From contig NZ_JAUSVA010000002.1 in the NCBI RefSeq assembly GCF_030813695.1, positions 1,612,001-1,676,000 of the forward strand: a DNA stretch of 64,000 nucleotides. The letters are read 5' to 3'. Below are positions 44,438 to 54,651 of this stretch, in pieces. A program made the translations under genes and the position numbers. Under the pieces are notes generated by a model. That model was given only the letters and a program-made list of their open reading frames with translations, had not been told where the DNA came from and ran no database searches. The stretch comes from Kitasatospora herbaricolor. GTDB taxonomy: Bacteria; Actinomycetota; Actinomycetes; Streptomycetales; Streptomycetaceae. Every line of letters starts with the position of its first letter. Positions within the stretch are counted from its first letter, which is position 1.

Positions 44438-46066
44438 TCAGCCCAGCCCGAGGACCGTCCGCAGGGCCTCGCCGACGGCGGCCTCCTGGTCGGCCGGCAC
44501 CGAGGCCGAACGCCAGGCCACGAACCCGTCGGGGCGGACCAGCACGGCGCCGTCCGGGCCGACCCCGTGCAGCTCGGCCCAGTCGGTGCCGGGCTCGGGG
44601 GCCAGGTCGTCCTCGGCGCCGGTGCCGATCCGGTAGGTGTCCAGCGGCACCGCCAGCCGGTCGGCGGCCCGCCGGGCGGCCGCGTGCCAGGATCCGCCCG
44701 ACGCGCCGGTGAGCAGCACCATCGCCTGCTCGTAGAGGTCCAGCGAGGAGAGCCGGACGCCGGCCCGCAGCAGCCACAGGTGCGGTGCCCGGCTGCCCGG
44801 CTCGCCGGTCGGACGGAAGCCCTCCGGCACCACCGGCTGGTCGGGGTCCCCGCCGGCCACCGCGCCCTCGGGGTAGCGGTAGCCGAGCGCGACCGCCAGC
44901 ACGCCGGCCTGCCGGCCGGTTCCGGGCACCGCGTCGTAGCCGGGGTGGCTGTGCTCGGCCGAACGGGCGGAGGCCCGCTCGGCGGTGACCCGGGCGACCG
45001 GGCGGCGCTCGGTGGTGTAGGTGTCCAGCAGGCCGGGCCCGGCCCAGCCGCCGAGCACGGCGGCCAGCTTCCAGGCCAGGTTGTGCGCGTCCTGGATGCC
45101 GGTGTTGGAGCCGAAGGCACCGGTCGGGGACATCTCGTGGGCGGAGTCGCCGGCGAGGAACACCCGTCCGGCGGAGTACCGGTCGGCGACCCGTTCGGCC
45201 GCGTGCCAGGGGGCCTTCCCGGTGATCTCGACGTCCAGGCCGGGGACGCCGGTCGCGGTCCGGATGTGCGCGACGCAGCGCTCGTCGGTGAACGCCTCCA
45301 TCGGCTCCCCGTGCTCGGGGTGCCAGGGCGCGTGGAAGACCCACTGCTCGTGGTTGTCCACCGGCAGCAGCGCGCCGGGACCCTGAGGGTTGGTCAGGTA
45401 GCAGGCGATGAAGTGCCGGTCGCCCACGGCCTCGGCGAGCCGCTTCGCCCGGAAGGTGATGCTGACGTTGTGGAACAGCTCGCCCTTGCCGGACTGGCCG
45501 ATCCCGAGCCGCTCGCGCACCGGGCTGCGCGGCCCGTCGGCGGCGATCAGGTACTCGGCCCGGACGGTCCGCTCCTCGCCGGTCTCCCGGCTGCGCAGCA
45601 GCGCGCTCACCCCGTCTTCGTCCTGCTCGAAGGAGATCAGCTCGGTGCTGAAGCGCAGGTCGCCGCCGAGCTCGCGGGCCTGGCGCAGCAGGACGGGCTC
45701 CAGGTCGTTCTGGCTGCACAGGCACCAGGAGGACGGGCTGAACCTGGCGAGGGCGCCGCCGGGGTCGATCTCCCGGAAGAGCCACTCCTGCTCGGTGCCG
45801 GTGAGGGTGTCGGCCTGCAGGATGCCGTGGTTCTCGGCCAGCACGGAGGCCGCCTCGCGGATGCCCGCCTCCGCGCCGGCGACCCGCAGCAGTTCCATCG
45901 TCCGGACGTTGTTGCCGCGTCCACGCGGGTGATGCGAGGTGCCCGAGTGCTTCTCGACCAGGAGGTGTCTGACACCCAGTCGGCCCAGGAAGAGCGAGGC
46001 CGACAGCCCCACCAGTGACCCGCCCACGATCAGGACCGGCACCCGGTCGTCCACCTTTGGATTCAT
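44438..46066 (-). CDS. FAD-dependent polyketide hydroxylase, whiE-ORFVIII type
   Basis: This 542-residue aromatic-ring hydroxylase belongs to the PHBH-type family used in type II polyketide tailoring. The FAD site is VLIVGGSLVGLSASLFLGRL (about 12-31), followed by the conserved GRGNNVRTMELLR. The DG motif EYLIAADGPRSPVRERLGI and the second FAD motif VFLAGDSAHEMSPTGAFGSN are present, plus a C-terminal thioredoxin-like domain. It is divergent from the pigment PKS operon, exactly as ORFVIII is in S. coelicolor whiE, so it most likely hydroxylates the spore-pigment chromophore late in sporulation. ATG 46066 has GGAG six bases upstream. Confidence 0.9.
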   Translation of the reverse strand: MNPKVDDRVPVLIVGGSLVGLSASLFLGRLGVRHLLVEKHSGTSHHPRGRGNNVRTMELLRVAGAEAGIREAASVLAENHGILQADTLTGTEQEWLFREIDPGGALARFSPSSWCLCSQNDLEPVLLRQARELGGDLRFSTELISFEQDEDGVSALLRSRETGEERTVRAEYLIAADGPRSPVRERLGIGQSGKGELFHNVSITFRAKRLAEAVGDRHFIACYLTNPQGPGALLPVDNHEQWVFHAPWHPEHGEPMEAFTDERCVAHIRTATGVPGLDVEITGKAPWHAAERVADRYSAGRVFLAGDSAHEMSPTGAFGSNTGIQDAHNLAWKLAAVLGGWAGPGLLDTYTTERRPVARVTAERASARSAEHSHPGYDAVPGTGRQAGVLAVALGYRYPEGAVAGGDPDQPVVPEGFRPTGEPGSRAPHLWLLRAGVRLSSLDLYEQAMVLLTGASGGSWHAAARRAADRLAVPLDTYRIGTGAEDDLAPEPGTDWAELHGVGPDGAVLVRPDGFVAWRSASVPADQEAAVGEALRTVLGLG

Positions 46067-46427
46067 CAATTGCTCCAGCCTGTACGGGAGTTCAGCGGTC
46101 GGCGAGAGTTCGCCGACGGCCGTCGGCAGGGCCCCGGACGCGGGTGCCCCGCTCTACCGTCCCCCGCCGACGACTGGTTGTCCGCGCTCGTCGCTCGGAT
46201 GGACCGCATATCTCGCGCCGCCCGTGGCCGCGCCCCACGATCGAGATCAGGCCTGGACCCCGGTCTCCTCGGCAGCCCCGCCGAAGGGGGCCGCCGAGGG
46301 GGAGACCGTCCCTCCCACCGGTCCGGGCCGCCCCTCCCGGACCTCCCCGGCCCGTCGCCCCCTCCCCTCCCTCGGCCGAGCCGCTCGGCCGCCCGCCGCA
46401 GCCGCGGCCCGACGCAGAAAGTGGATC
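46067..46427. promoter_or_regulatory. Divergent promoter region of the spore-pigment cluster
   Basis: No gene is supported in this 361-bp spacer. GTCGGCGA (46098-46105) and TCGCCGAC (46110-46117) form a perfect 8-bp dyad 32 bp before the hydroxylase start. In S. coelicolor the equivalent region holds two divergent sporulation promoters, one dependent on sigma-F; that equivalence is inferred from gene order only. Confidence 0.55.
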
Positions 46428-47591
46428 ATGACGACTCTGTCCGAACCGCAGGTGCAGCAGCACGCCGAGCTCGACGAATCCCGCCTCCGGGTGGTGCTGA
46501 TGCTGGAGATCCAGGACGGCGCCCAGCAGCGCTTCCTGGACGTGTACGAGAAGCTCCGCCACAAGGTCGCCTCGGTGCCCGGGCACGTCAGCGACCAGCT
46601 CTGCCAGTCGATCGACGACCCGCGCCAGTGGCTGATCACCAGCGAGTGGAACGACCCCGACTCGTTCCTGGCCTGGGTGGACAGCCCGGCGCACCGCGAG
46701 ATGGTGAAGCCGATGCACGGCTGCGTCAGCGACCGGTTCCGCTCGCTGCGCTACAACATCCTGCGCGAGACCTCGGCGAAGGGGGCCACCGGCACCCGTA
46801 AGCCGCAGGAGGTGCGGGAGGGCTCGCCGCGCGCGGCCGGCGGCCCCGGCATGCCGCAGGTCACCCCCGGCCCGGACGGCGTGACCCGGCACGCGCTGAC
46901 CTTCACGGTGAAGCCCGGCAGCGAGCAGAAGGTGGCGCAGATCCTGTCCGGCTACACCTCCCCGCAGGCCGTCGTGGACGACACCACCCGGCTCCGCCGC
47001 ACCTCGCTGTTCATGCACGGCAACCGGGTGGTGCGGGCCGTCGAGGTGGTCGGCGACCTGGGTGCGGCGCTGCGCCACGTGGCGATGCAGCCGGAGATCC
47101 GCGCCGTCGAGGAGGCGATCAACCCCTACCTGGAGGAGGACCGCGAGCTGGGCAACCCGGAGGCCGCCCGCGCCTTCTTCGCCCGCGCCGCGCTGCCGGC
47201 CGTGCACCACACCGCGCCGGCCGCGCCGGTCCGCGGCGAGGTGGAGCGCCAGGCGGTCGTGTACCCGGTCAAGAAGGGCAACGGCCCGGCCGTCGCCAAG
47301 CTGCTCGCGGAGCAGGACGGCCTCGCGGCGGTCGACCCGGGCAACCCGGTGATCGGCAGCACGGTGTTCCAGCGCGAGGACATCGTTGTCCGCGTGGTGG
47401 ACCTGCGGGCCGACGCCGGGGCGCAGCCGGCCGCGGCGCTCGGGGTCGGCGGCGAGCGTGAGGCGACCGTACTCGGCAGCCTGCTCGACCTCGGCACGGA
47501 GGGCGACCTGCGGAGCGCCGCGGGTGTGGCCCGGTTCCTCGCCGCCTGCGACATGGGCCTGGTGACCGACCGCCGCTCGCAGGACGTCTGA
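46428..47591 (+). CDS. Spore-pigment protein, whiE-ORFI type (ABM + SchA/CurD-like domains)
   Basis: This 387-residue protein has an N-terminal antibiotic-biosynthesis-monooxygenase-like ferredoxin fold at about 20-110 (LEIQDGAQQRFLDVYEKLRH; WLITSEWNDPDSFLAWVDSP). A larger SchA/CurD-type domain follows at about 145-380 (RHALTFTVKPGSEQKVAQIL; TSLFMHGNRVVRAVEVVGDL). Homologues head the whiE, sch and cur spore-pigment clusters and are needed for mature pigment, with an uncertain biochemical step. It is first in the plus-strand PKS operon, 47 bp before the cupin gene. Confidence 0.92.
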   Translation: MTTLSEPQVQQHAELDESRLRVVLMLEIQDGAQQRFLDVYEKLRHKVASVPGHVSDQLCQSIDDPRQWLITSEWNDPDSFLAWVDSPAHREMVKPMHGCVSDRFRSLRYNILRETSAKGATGTRKPQEVREGSPRAAGGPGMPQVTPGPDGVTRHALTFTVKPGSEQKVAQILSGYTSPQAVVDDTTRLRRTSLFMHGNRVVRAVEVVGDLGAALRHVAMQPEIRAVEEAINPYLEEDRELGNPEAARAFFARAALPAVHHTAPAAPVRGEVERQAVVYPVKKGNGPAVAKLLAEQDGLAAVDPGNPVIGSTVFQREDIVVRVVDLRADAGAQPAAALGVGGEREATVLGSLLDLGTEGDLRSAAGVARFLAACDMGLVTDRRSQDV

Positions 47592-47638
47592 CCCCCCTTT
47601 CCGGGGCCCCACCGTAGAACCCACTTGGAGGAACAGCC

Positions 47639-48064
47639 ATGACCACGCATTACCCACGTATCGTGCACGTCGACGATGCCGCGCCCAACCGCCGGCGGGG
47701 CGGGGACATCCGCGCCATGCTCACCCCGACCGTCTCGGGTGCCACCAGCGGGTTCATGGGCCTGGCGATCATCCAGCCGGGGGACCGGATCGGCGAGCAC
47801 TACCACCCGTACTCCGAGGAGTTCGTATACGTTGTTTCCGGTGACCTGGAGGTCGACCTGGACGGCGTGACGCACCCGCTCAAGCCCGACCAGGGGCTGA
47901 TGATCCCGATCAACATGCGCCACCGGTTCCGCAACGTCGGTGACACCGAGGCCCGGATGGTCTTCCACTGCGGCCCACTGGCCCCGCGTCCCGAGCTCGG
48001 CCACGTCGACACCGAGGAAACCCTGGAGGCCGGCCCGCCGGAACCCGCCAAGGTGGCCTCATGA
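47639..48064 (+). CDS. Cupin protein, whiE-ORFII type
   Basis: This 141-residue single-domain cupin has metal-binding motif 1 in [20 protein letters not shown] (His-His-Glu arrangement) and motif 2 in [20 protein letters not shown]. It matches the small cupin found second in whiE-type clusters, which probably helps oxidise or cyclise the polyketide, though no reaction is proven. GGAGG (47627-47631) precedes ATG 47639. Its stop overlaps the KS-alpha start by four bases (ATGA), implying translational coupling. Confidence 0.93.
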   Translation: MTTHYPRIVHVDDAAPNRRRGGDIRAMLTPTVSGATSGFMGLAIIQPGDRIGEHYHPYSEEFVYVVSGDLEVDLDGVTHPLKPDQGLMIPINMRHRFRNVGDTEARMVFHCGPLAPRPELGHVDTEETLEAGPPEPAKVAS

Positions 48065-49317
48065 CACGGCGGGTGGCGATCACCGGTATCGGCGTGGTCG
48101 CCCCCGGTGGCGTCGGCGTACCGGCCTTCTGGGACCTCCTCACCTCCGGGCGCACGGCCACCAGGGGCATCACCCTCTTCAACCCGGAGGGCTTCCGCTC
48201 CCGGATCGCCGCCGAGTGCGACTTCGACCCCGCCGAGCACGGCCTGGGGCCGGAGCAGGTCGAACGCGCCGACCGGTACGTGCAGTTCGCACTGGTCGCG
48301 ACCGCCGAGGCGGTCCGCGACTCGGGCCTCGACCTGCAGGCCGAGGACCCGTGGCGGGTCGGCGTCTCGCTCGGCACCGCGGTCGGCGGCACCACCCGGC
48401 TGGAGCACGACTACGCCCTGGTGAGCGCCTCCGGCGCTCGCTGGGACGTGGACCACCGGAAGGCCGAACGGCACCTCCACCGGGCCTTCGCGCCGAGCAC
48501 CCTGGCCTCCGCGGTGGCCGAGCAGACCGGCGCCATGGGGCCCGTGCAGACGGTCTCCACCGGGTGCACCTCCGGCCTGGACGCGATCGGCTACGCCTTC
48601 CACGCGGTCGAGGACGGGCGCGCCGACATCTGCATCGCCGGCGCCTCGGACTCGCCCATCTCGCCGATCACCGTCGCCTGCTTCGACGCCATCAAGGCCA
48701 CCTCGGAGCGCAACGACGACCCGGCGCACGCCTCCCGCCCCTTCGACGCGCACCGGGACGGCTTCGTGCTCGGCGAGGGCGGCGCCGTCCTGGTGCTGGA
48801 GGAGCTGGAGCACGCCCGCCGGCGCGGCGCCCGGATCTACGGCGAGCTCGGCGGCTTCGCGACCTTCGGCAACGCGTACCACATGACCGGGCTCACCCAG
48901 GAGGGCCTGGAGATGTCGCACGCGATCGACGAGGCACTCGCCCACGCGAGGGTCGAGCGCACCGACGTCGACTACGTCAACGCGCACGGCTCGGGCACCA
49001 AGCAGAACGACCGGCACGAGACGGCTGCGGTGAAGCGCTCGCTCGGCGAGCACGCCTACCGCACGCCGATGAGTTCGATCAAGTCGATGGTCGGCCACTC
49101 GCTGGGCGCGATCGGCGCGATCGAGGTCGTCGCCTGCACCCTCGCGCTGGCCCACGGCGTGGTGCCGCCGACCGCCAACTACGAGACGCCGGACCCGGAG
49201 TGCGACCTCGACTACGTTCCGCGCACCGCGCGCGAACTGCCGCTGCGCAACATCCTCTCGGTCGGCAGCGGGTTCGGCGGGTTCCAGTCCGCCGTAGTGC
49301 TGAGCAGGACGGGGTGA
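48061..49317 (+). CDS. Type II PKS ketosynthase alpha (spore pigment)
   Basis: This 418-residue ketosynthase condenses malonyl-ACP units in the minimal PKS, together with the chain-length factor and ACP. Active-site Cys169 is in [20 protein letters not shown]. The catalytic histidines are in [15 protein letters not shown] and [16 protein letters not shown]. The start [20 protein letters not shown] is typical. Close resemblance to whiE-ORFIII, the clustered partners and gene order identify it as spore pigment rather than antibiotic. It is four bases ahead of the CLF gene, ensuring near-equal translation. Confidence 0.96.
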   Translation: MTRRVAITGIGVVAPGGVGVPAFWDLLTSGRTATRGITLFNPEGFRSRIAAECDFDPAEHGLGPEQVERADRYVQFALVATAEAVRDSGLDLQAEDPWRVGVSLGTAVGGTTRLEHDYALVSASGARWDVDHRKAERHLHRAFAPSTLASAVAEQTGAMGPVQTVSTGCTSGLDAIGYAFHAVEDGRADICIAGASDSPISPITVACFDAIKATSERNDDPAHASRPFDAHRDGFVLGEGGAVLVLEELEHARRRGARIYGELGGFATFGNAYHMTGLTQEGLEMSHAIDEALAHARVERTDVDYVNAHGSGTKQNDRHETAAVKRSLGEHAYRTPMSSIKSMVGHSLGAIGAIEVVACTLALAHGVVPPTANYETPDPECDLDYVPRTARELPLRNILSVGSGFGGFQSAVVLSRTG

Positions 49318-49321
49318 GAAC

Positions 49322-50569
49322 ATGACGGCACGTCAGCAGGGGCGCCGGGCGGTGGTCACCGGCCTCGGCGTGGTGGCCCCCAACGGCGTCGGCGCGGACG
49401 CCTTCTGGAAGGCCACCCGGCAGGGCGTCAGCGTCCTGGACCGGATCTCCCGCGAGGGCTGCGGGCACCTTCCGCTCCGGGTCGCCGGCGAGGTCCGCGA
49501 CTTCGACGCGAACATCGCGATCGACGGTCGCTTCCTCGTCCAGACCGACCGCTTCACCCACTACGCGATGGCCGCGGCCGACCTCGCGGTGGCCGACGCC
49601 GGGTTCACCCCCGACGAGAACGCGCCGTTCGGCGTGGGCGTGGTCACCGCGGCCGGCTCCGGCGGCGGCGAGTTCGGCCAGCGCGAACTGCAGCAGCTCT
49701 GGGGCGAGGGGCCGCGGTTCGTCGGCCCCTACCAGTCGATCGCCTGGTTCTACGCCGCCAGCACCGGCCAGATCTCGATCCGCGGCGGGTTCCGCGGGCC
49801 CTGCGGCGTCGTCGCCAGCGACGAGGCCGGCGGGCTGGACGCGCTCGCGCACGCGGCGCGCGCCGTGCGGCGCGGCACGGACGCGGTGGTGGTCGGCGCC
49901 GCCGAGGCACCGCTCGCGCCCTACTCGATGGTCTGCCAGCTCGGCTACCCCGAGCTGAGCCTCGGCGAGGACCCGGAGCGGGCCTATCTGCCGTTCTCGG
50001 CCCGGGCCGGCGGCTTCGTCCCCGCCGAGGGCGGGGCGATGCTGATGGTGGAGGACGAGTCCGCGGCCCTGCGCCGCGGGGCCAAGGTCCGGGCCGTGCT
50101 GGCCGGCCACGGCGCCACCTTCACCGGCGCCTCCCGGTGGGAGGAGTCCCGCGAGGGGCTGGTGCGGGCGATCCGCACCGCCCTGGACGAGGCGCGCTGC
50201 TCGCCCGAGGAGATCGACGTGGTCTTCGCCGACGCCATGGGCGTACCGGCGGCCGACCGCGCCGAGGCCCTCGCCCTGGCCGACGCGCTCGGCACCTACG
50301 CCGAGCGGGTGCCGGTGACGGCCCCCAAGGCCGGCATCGGCCGCGCCTACTGCGGCGCGCCGCCGCTGGACGTGGCGGCCGCCGTGCTCGCCATGGAGGA
50401 CGGCATCCTGCCGCCCACCCCCAACGTCACCGACGTCTGCCACGACCTCGCCCTGGTGACCGGCCACGCCCGCCCCGCCGAGCTGCGCACCGCGCTCGTG
50501 CTGAGCCGCGGGCTGATGGGCTCCAACGCCGCCCTGGTGCTCCGCCGCGGCAGCGGCGAACTGCGCTGA
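49322..50569 (+). CDS. Type II PKS chain-length factor (ketosynthase beta)
   Basis: This 415-residue KS-like subunit lacks the nucleophilic cysteine: the aligned segment reads VVASDEAGGLDALAHAARAV, with Glu168 where KS-alpha has Cys169 and where many antibiotic CLFs have Gln. It dimerises with KS-alpha to set chain length (about 24 carbons in whiE pigments; not verifiable here) and primes by decarboxylating malonyl-ACP. The remaining thiolase-fold signatures are intact. The start is ATG 49322. It is followed after 82 bp by the ACP gene. Confidence 0.94.
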   Translation: MTARQQGRRAVVTGLGVVAPNGVGADAFWKATRQGVSVLDRISREGCGHLPLRVAGEVRDFDANIAIDGRFLVQTDRFTHYAMAAADLAVADAGFTPDENAPFGVGVVTAAGSGGGEFGQRELQQLWGEGPRFVGPYQSIAWFYAASTGQISIRGGFRGPCGVVASDEAGGLDALAHAARAVRRGTDAVVVGAAEAPLAPYSMVCQLGYPELSLGEDPERAYLPFSARAGGFVPAEGGAMLMVEDESAALRRGAKVRAVLAGHGATFTGASRWEESREGLVRAIRTALDEARCSPEEIDVVFADAMGVPAADRAEALALADALGTYAERVPVTAPKAGIGRAYCGAPPLDVAAAVLAMEDGILPPTPNVTDVCHDLALVTGHARPAELRTALVLSRGLMGSNAALVLRRGSGELR

Positions 50570-50651
50570 CCCGGCCGGCCCCGCCCGTGGTCCGGCGGCG
50601 CCGGCCCGGCACCAACTGCCCTACACCGATTGTGAGCAGGAGAACCGACTC

Positions 50652-51710
<1,059 letters not shown>

Positions 51711-52151
51711 GCCCGGCGGGCCCGCGGCGCGTCGCCCGCACCCGCCCCGCACGTCCGAACCGCCCGTCCGAACCGCCGAGGGCGCCGGCCGGTCTCACCC
51801 CGAGACCCGGCCGGCGCCCTCGGCATGCCCGCTCCCGGACCGGCGGTCACGGCCGTCGGAACGGGCGGACGGGCGGACGGGCGGACGCCGCGATGCGGGG
51901 CGGCCGGCGACCGTCCACCGGGCGGGCCGTGGCGTTAGGCCGAAGAGCTGACGCTTATTCAGACCGTATGGCGTGGCAGCCGGGTGAAGAATCGCGATAG
52001 TCCACCCGAAGGGCCCAGGCCGTGACCGTGTCGTGACATTCAGCGCTGGCAGTCGGACCGGATCTGACTGACCGTGAAAACGACGCCCCGTGCGATTCCC
52101 TCGCCCGACGACCCGTCGGCGGTCGCACCTCGCGCCGGAAGGACCATCCCC
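51711..52151. other. Spacer with pigment-operon terminator and short repeats
   Basis: No gene is supported in this 441-bp spacer. It contains the operon terminator (51775-51824), a GGGCGGAC-type octamer repeated about three times near 51865-51890, and a less GC-rich stretch from about 51930 to 52080 that should hold the promoter of the gene at 52152 (GGAAGG at 52138-52143). Confidence 0.45.
51775..51824 (+). terminator. Strong terminator of the spore-pigment operon
   Basis: A 22-bp stem (51775-51796 with 51802-51824), with a single bulged C and a five-base loop, lies 65 bp after the last cyclase gene. Confidence 0.9.
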
Positions 52152-52514
52152 ATGCGTTCTGCACGCACCCTGCTGACCGGAGCGGCCATCGCCGCCACCC
52201 TCACCCTCGGCGGCCCCGTCGCCGCCGCCTTCGCCGCCGACTCTCCCGACGCGGGCACGACGCTGACCTGGGAGGAGAAGCAGGCCAAGGCGGCGAGCCC
52301 GGAGGGCCAGAAGACCTGGGAGGAGAAGCAGGCCACGGGCAAGCCCGAGGCTTCCTCCGAGGAGAAGGCCCCGCACGGCGGCGTGCACACCGGCGGCGGC
52401 GGCATGGCCGTCTCCGGCAACGGCGTGGCCTCCGGTGCGGTCCTGCTGCTCGGCGGGCTCGGCATCGGCGCGTACGCGCTGCGCCGCCGCAAGCCCACCG
52501 GTGCGGCGATCTGA
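52152..52514 (+). CDS. Putative cell-surface protein with WEEKQ repeats and C-terminal anchor-like segment
   Basis: This 120-residue protein has a signal peptide (about 1-30, RSARTLLTGAAIAATLTLGG ending AAAFAA). A charged middle region has two copies of TWEEKQA (about 38-65), a glycine-rich stretch (HTGGGGMAVSGNGVA), then a hydrophobic helix SGAVLLLGGLGIGAYAL and the basic tail RRRKPTGAAI. The helix plus basic tail looks like a sortase sorting signal, but no LPXTG-like pentapeptide precedes it. The next gene encodes a sortase. ATG 52152 is preferred to 52074 for GGAAGG and the signal-peptide start. Confidence 0.75.
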   Translation: MRSARTLLTGAAIAATLTLGGPVAAAFAADSPDAGTTLTWEEKQAKAASPEGQKTWEEKQATGKPEASSEEKAPHGGVHTGGGGMAVSGNGVASGAVLLLGGLGIGAYALRRRKPTGAAI

Positions 52515-52530
52515 CGCGTAGCACCGACCC

Positions 52531-52581
52531 GTACGTCTCCCTGCCGTGGCCGCGCCCAGCGTCGGCCACGGCAGGGCGTAC
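52531..52581 (+). terminator. Hairpin between surface protein and sortase genes
   Basis: CCTGCCGTGGCCG (52540-52552) pairs with CGGCCACGGCAGG (52563-52575), and outer GTACG/CGTAC bases extend the stem. It may terminate or attenuate transcription into the sortase gene. Confidence 0.72.
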
Positions 52582-52772
52582 GAGGGCCGCCGGTCCGGCC
52601 GGCGCGGGCACCGGGAACGACCTGCCGGCCCCCACCCGGCCGTAAGGGCCGGACCGGGCAGCCCCGGCCCGCCCCGGCCCCCGAGGACTCGGCGGGCTCC
52701 GGACCCGCCGGAGGCCTCGGACCCTCCAACGGCTCCACCTGCTCGACATGCTCGGAATGCGAGGTCCCTGCG

Positions 52773-53459
52773 ATGAGTGATCAGGCCGCGGGAAAGAGCG
52801 GCGTCCCCACCCTGCTGCGCGTGGGCATGGCGGCCGCCGCCATCGGCGCGCTGCTCATCTACAACTCGGTGGACGCGTCGCCCGTCCAGGCCCCGGCGCC
52901 GCCCGCACCCCCCGCGGTCACCGCCGTGGCCGCGCCGCCGGCGCCCGCGCAGCCCGCCGCGCCGGTGGAGGAGCCCAAGCCCTCCCCCGCGATGGCCCGC
53001 TCGGCGCCCACCAAGCTGAAGATCCCTCAGATCGCCGTGAACGCGCCGTTCACCGAGCTGACCCTGGACGCCTCCGGCATGCTCAACGCGCCGGCCCCGG
53101 ACAACAAGAACCTGGTCGGCTGGTACGGCGGCGGCCCCACCCCCGGCGAGCGCGGCAGCGCGGTCGTGGCGGGCCACGTGGACACCAGGACCGGCCCCGC
53201 GGTCTTCCTGCTGCTGCGGATGCTGCTCCCCGGCAACAAGGTCGAGGTGACCCGCGCGGACGGCACCGTGGCGGTGTTCTCGGTCGACTCCGTCCAGACC
53301 TTCCCCAAGGACGCCTTCCCCGACGCCAAGGTCTACGGCAACACCGGCAACGCCGAGCTGCGCCTGATCACCTGCGGCGGCACCTACGACAAGAAGCGCA
53401 AGGACTACCTGGACAACGTGGTGGTCTTCGCGCACCTGGAGTCCTCGCACAAGGCCTGA
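52773..53459 (+). CDS. Class F sortase
   Basis: This 228-residue sortase cleaves sorting signals and joins proteins to the cell wall. A membrane anchor lies at about 10-32 (LLRVGMAAAAIGALLIYNS), then an Ala/Pro-rich spacer to about 75, then the catalytic barrel. The catalytic residues are all visible: His135 in VVAGHVDTRTGPAVF, Cys201 in LRLITCGGTYDKK and Arg209 in KKRKDYLDNVVVFAH. Class F enzymes are common in actinobacteria, and their substrates are poorly defined. ATG 52773 follows a hairpin spacer; the probable substrate is encoded immediately upstream. Confidence 0.9.
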   Translation: MSDQAAGKSGVPTLLRVGMAAAAIGALLIYNSVDASPVQAPAPPAPPAVTAVAAPPAPAQPAAPVEEPKPSPAMARSAPTKLKIPQIAVNAPFTELTLDASGMLNAPAPDNKNLVGWYGGGPTPGERGSAVVAGHVDTRTGPAVFLLLRMLLPGNKVEVTRADGTVAVFSVDSVQTFPKDAFPDAKVYGNTGNAELRLITCGGTYDKKRKDYLDNVVVFAHLESSHKA

Positions 53460-53503
53460 CCGGGCCCGCGACCGCACCTGATCGGGCCGGCGCGACGGCC
53501 GGC

Positions 53504-53552
53504 GGACGTACGGAGAGCCGGCACCCACGGGGTGCCGGCTCTCCGTACGTCC
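53504..53552. terminator. Bidirectional terminator with 23-bp perfect stem
   Basis: Arms 53504-53526 and 53530-53552 are exactly complementary around ACG. It lies between the convergent sortase and O-methyltransferase genes and is among the longest perfect stems in the window. Confidence 0.92.
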
Positions 53553-53558
53553 CGGGGA

Positions 53559-54590
53559 TCAGGCCCGGACGGTGCTCTCGAAGGCGTGCAGGTACGGGTT
53601 GACCGGGTGGACCTCGCCCACCGCCAGGCCGGCCGCGGTCATCAGGGTGACCATGCTCTGCTTGGAGTGCTTGGCGCCGCCGACGTTGAGCAGCAGCAGC
53701 AGGTCCATCGCCGTGGTGAACCGCATCGACGGGCTGTCGTCGACCAGGTTCTCTACCACCACGACCCGGGCGCCGGGGGCGGCCGCCGCGACCACGTTCG
53801 CCAGCGTGCGGCGGGTGCTCTCGTCGTCCCACTCCAGGATGTTCTTGATGATGTAGAGGTCGGCCTTGACCGGGATGTCCTCCCGGCAGTCCCCGGGCAC
53901 CAACCGGGCCCGGGACGCCAGCGCGCCGCCGTCGCGCAGCCGGGGGTCGGCGTTGGCGACCACCTTGGGCAGGTCCAGCAGGGTGCCGTGCAGGCCGGGG
54001 TGCTTCTCCAGCAGGCTGGCCAGCACGTGGCCCTGGCCGCCGCCGATGTCGACGACCGAGTTGACGCCGGTGAGATCCAGGTACTCGGCGAAGTCGGCGG
54101 CGGACTGGCGGCTGGAGGTGGTCATGGCCTTGTCGAAGACCTTGGCCGACTCGCGCCCGTCGCTGTGCAGGTAGTCGAAGAACTCCTTGCCGAACACCTC
54201 GGGGAAGACGTTCCTGCCCGAGCGGACCGCCTCGTCCAGCCGCGGCCAGGCCTCCCAGGTCCACGGCTCGGTGCACCACAGCGAGATGTAACGCAGGCTG
54301 TTCGGCGCGTCCTCGCGCAGCAGGCGGGACATCTCGGTGTGGACGAAGCGGTCCCCGTCCGTCTCGGCGAAGATGCCGTAGCAGGAGAGCGCGCGCAGCA
54401 GCCGGCGCAGCGGCTTGGGCTCGGTGCCCAGGGCCGAGGCGAGGTCGTCCACGGTGGTCGGCTGCTCGCCCAGCGCGTCGGCGACGCCCAGGCGGGCGGC
54501 CGCCCGGACGGCGGCGGCGCAGGCGGCGCCGAAGACGAGTTCGCGCAGGCGCATGGCGGCCTGCGGGTCGGTGGTGGGTGCGGTGGTCAT
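53559..54590 (-). CDS. SAM-dependent O-methyltransferase, dimerisation-domain type
   Basis: This 343-residue class I methyltransferase is of the plant COMT/antibiotic OMT family. The N-terminal winged-helix dimerisation domain is at about 10-100 (VDDLASALGTEPKPLRRLLR). The SAM site VVDIGGGQGHVLASLLEKHP lies at about 174-193, followed by GTLLDLPKVVANA. YIIKNILEWDDESTRRTLAN contains the region that usually holds the catalytic His; here the neighbourhood reads KNILEWDDE, so the classical KxxLHDW His is replaced by Glu. Position close to the pigment genes suggests pigment methylation, but this is inference. It follows the beta-helix gene by 61 bp. Confidence 0.86.
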   Translation of the reverse strand: MTTAPTTDPQAAMRLRELVFGAACAAAVRAAARLGVADALGEQPTTVDDLASALGTEPKPLRRLLRALSCYGIFAETDGDRFVHTEMSRLLREDAPNSLRYISLWCTEPWTWEAWPRLDEAVRSGRNVFPEVFGKEFFDYLHSDGRESAKVFDKAMTTSSRQSAADFAEYLDLTGVNSVVDIGGGQGHVLASLLEKHPGLHGTLLDLPKVVANADPRLRDGGALASRARLVPGDCREDIPVKADLYIIKNILEWDDESTRRTLANVVAAAAPGARVVVVENLVDDSPSMRFTTAMDLLLLLNVGGAKHSKQSMVTLMTAAGLAVGEVHPVNPYLHAFESTVRA

Positions 54591-54651
54591 GGGGCCGTCC
54601 TTCTGATGGTCGGAGGGGAGCAGCGGCGCAGGGCGGGGGCCGGGGGGCGGG

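Noticed and set aside
40599..44636. A plus-strand open frame of over 1300 codons through the NADH dehydrogenase, small genes and gnd
   Set aside because: It is the alternate-frame shadow of genes with clear family motifs; its composition is typical of high-GC antisense or off-frame reading.
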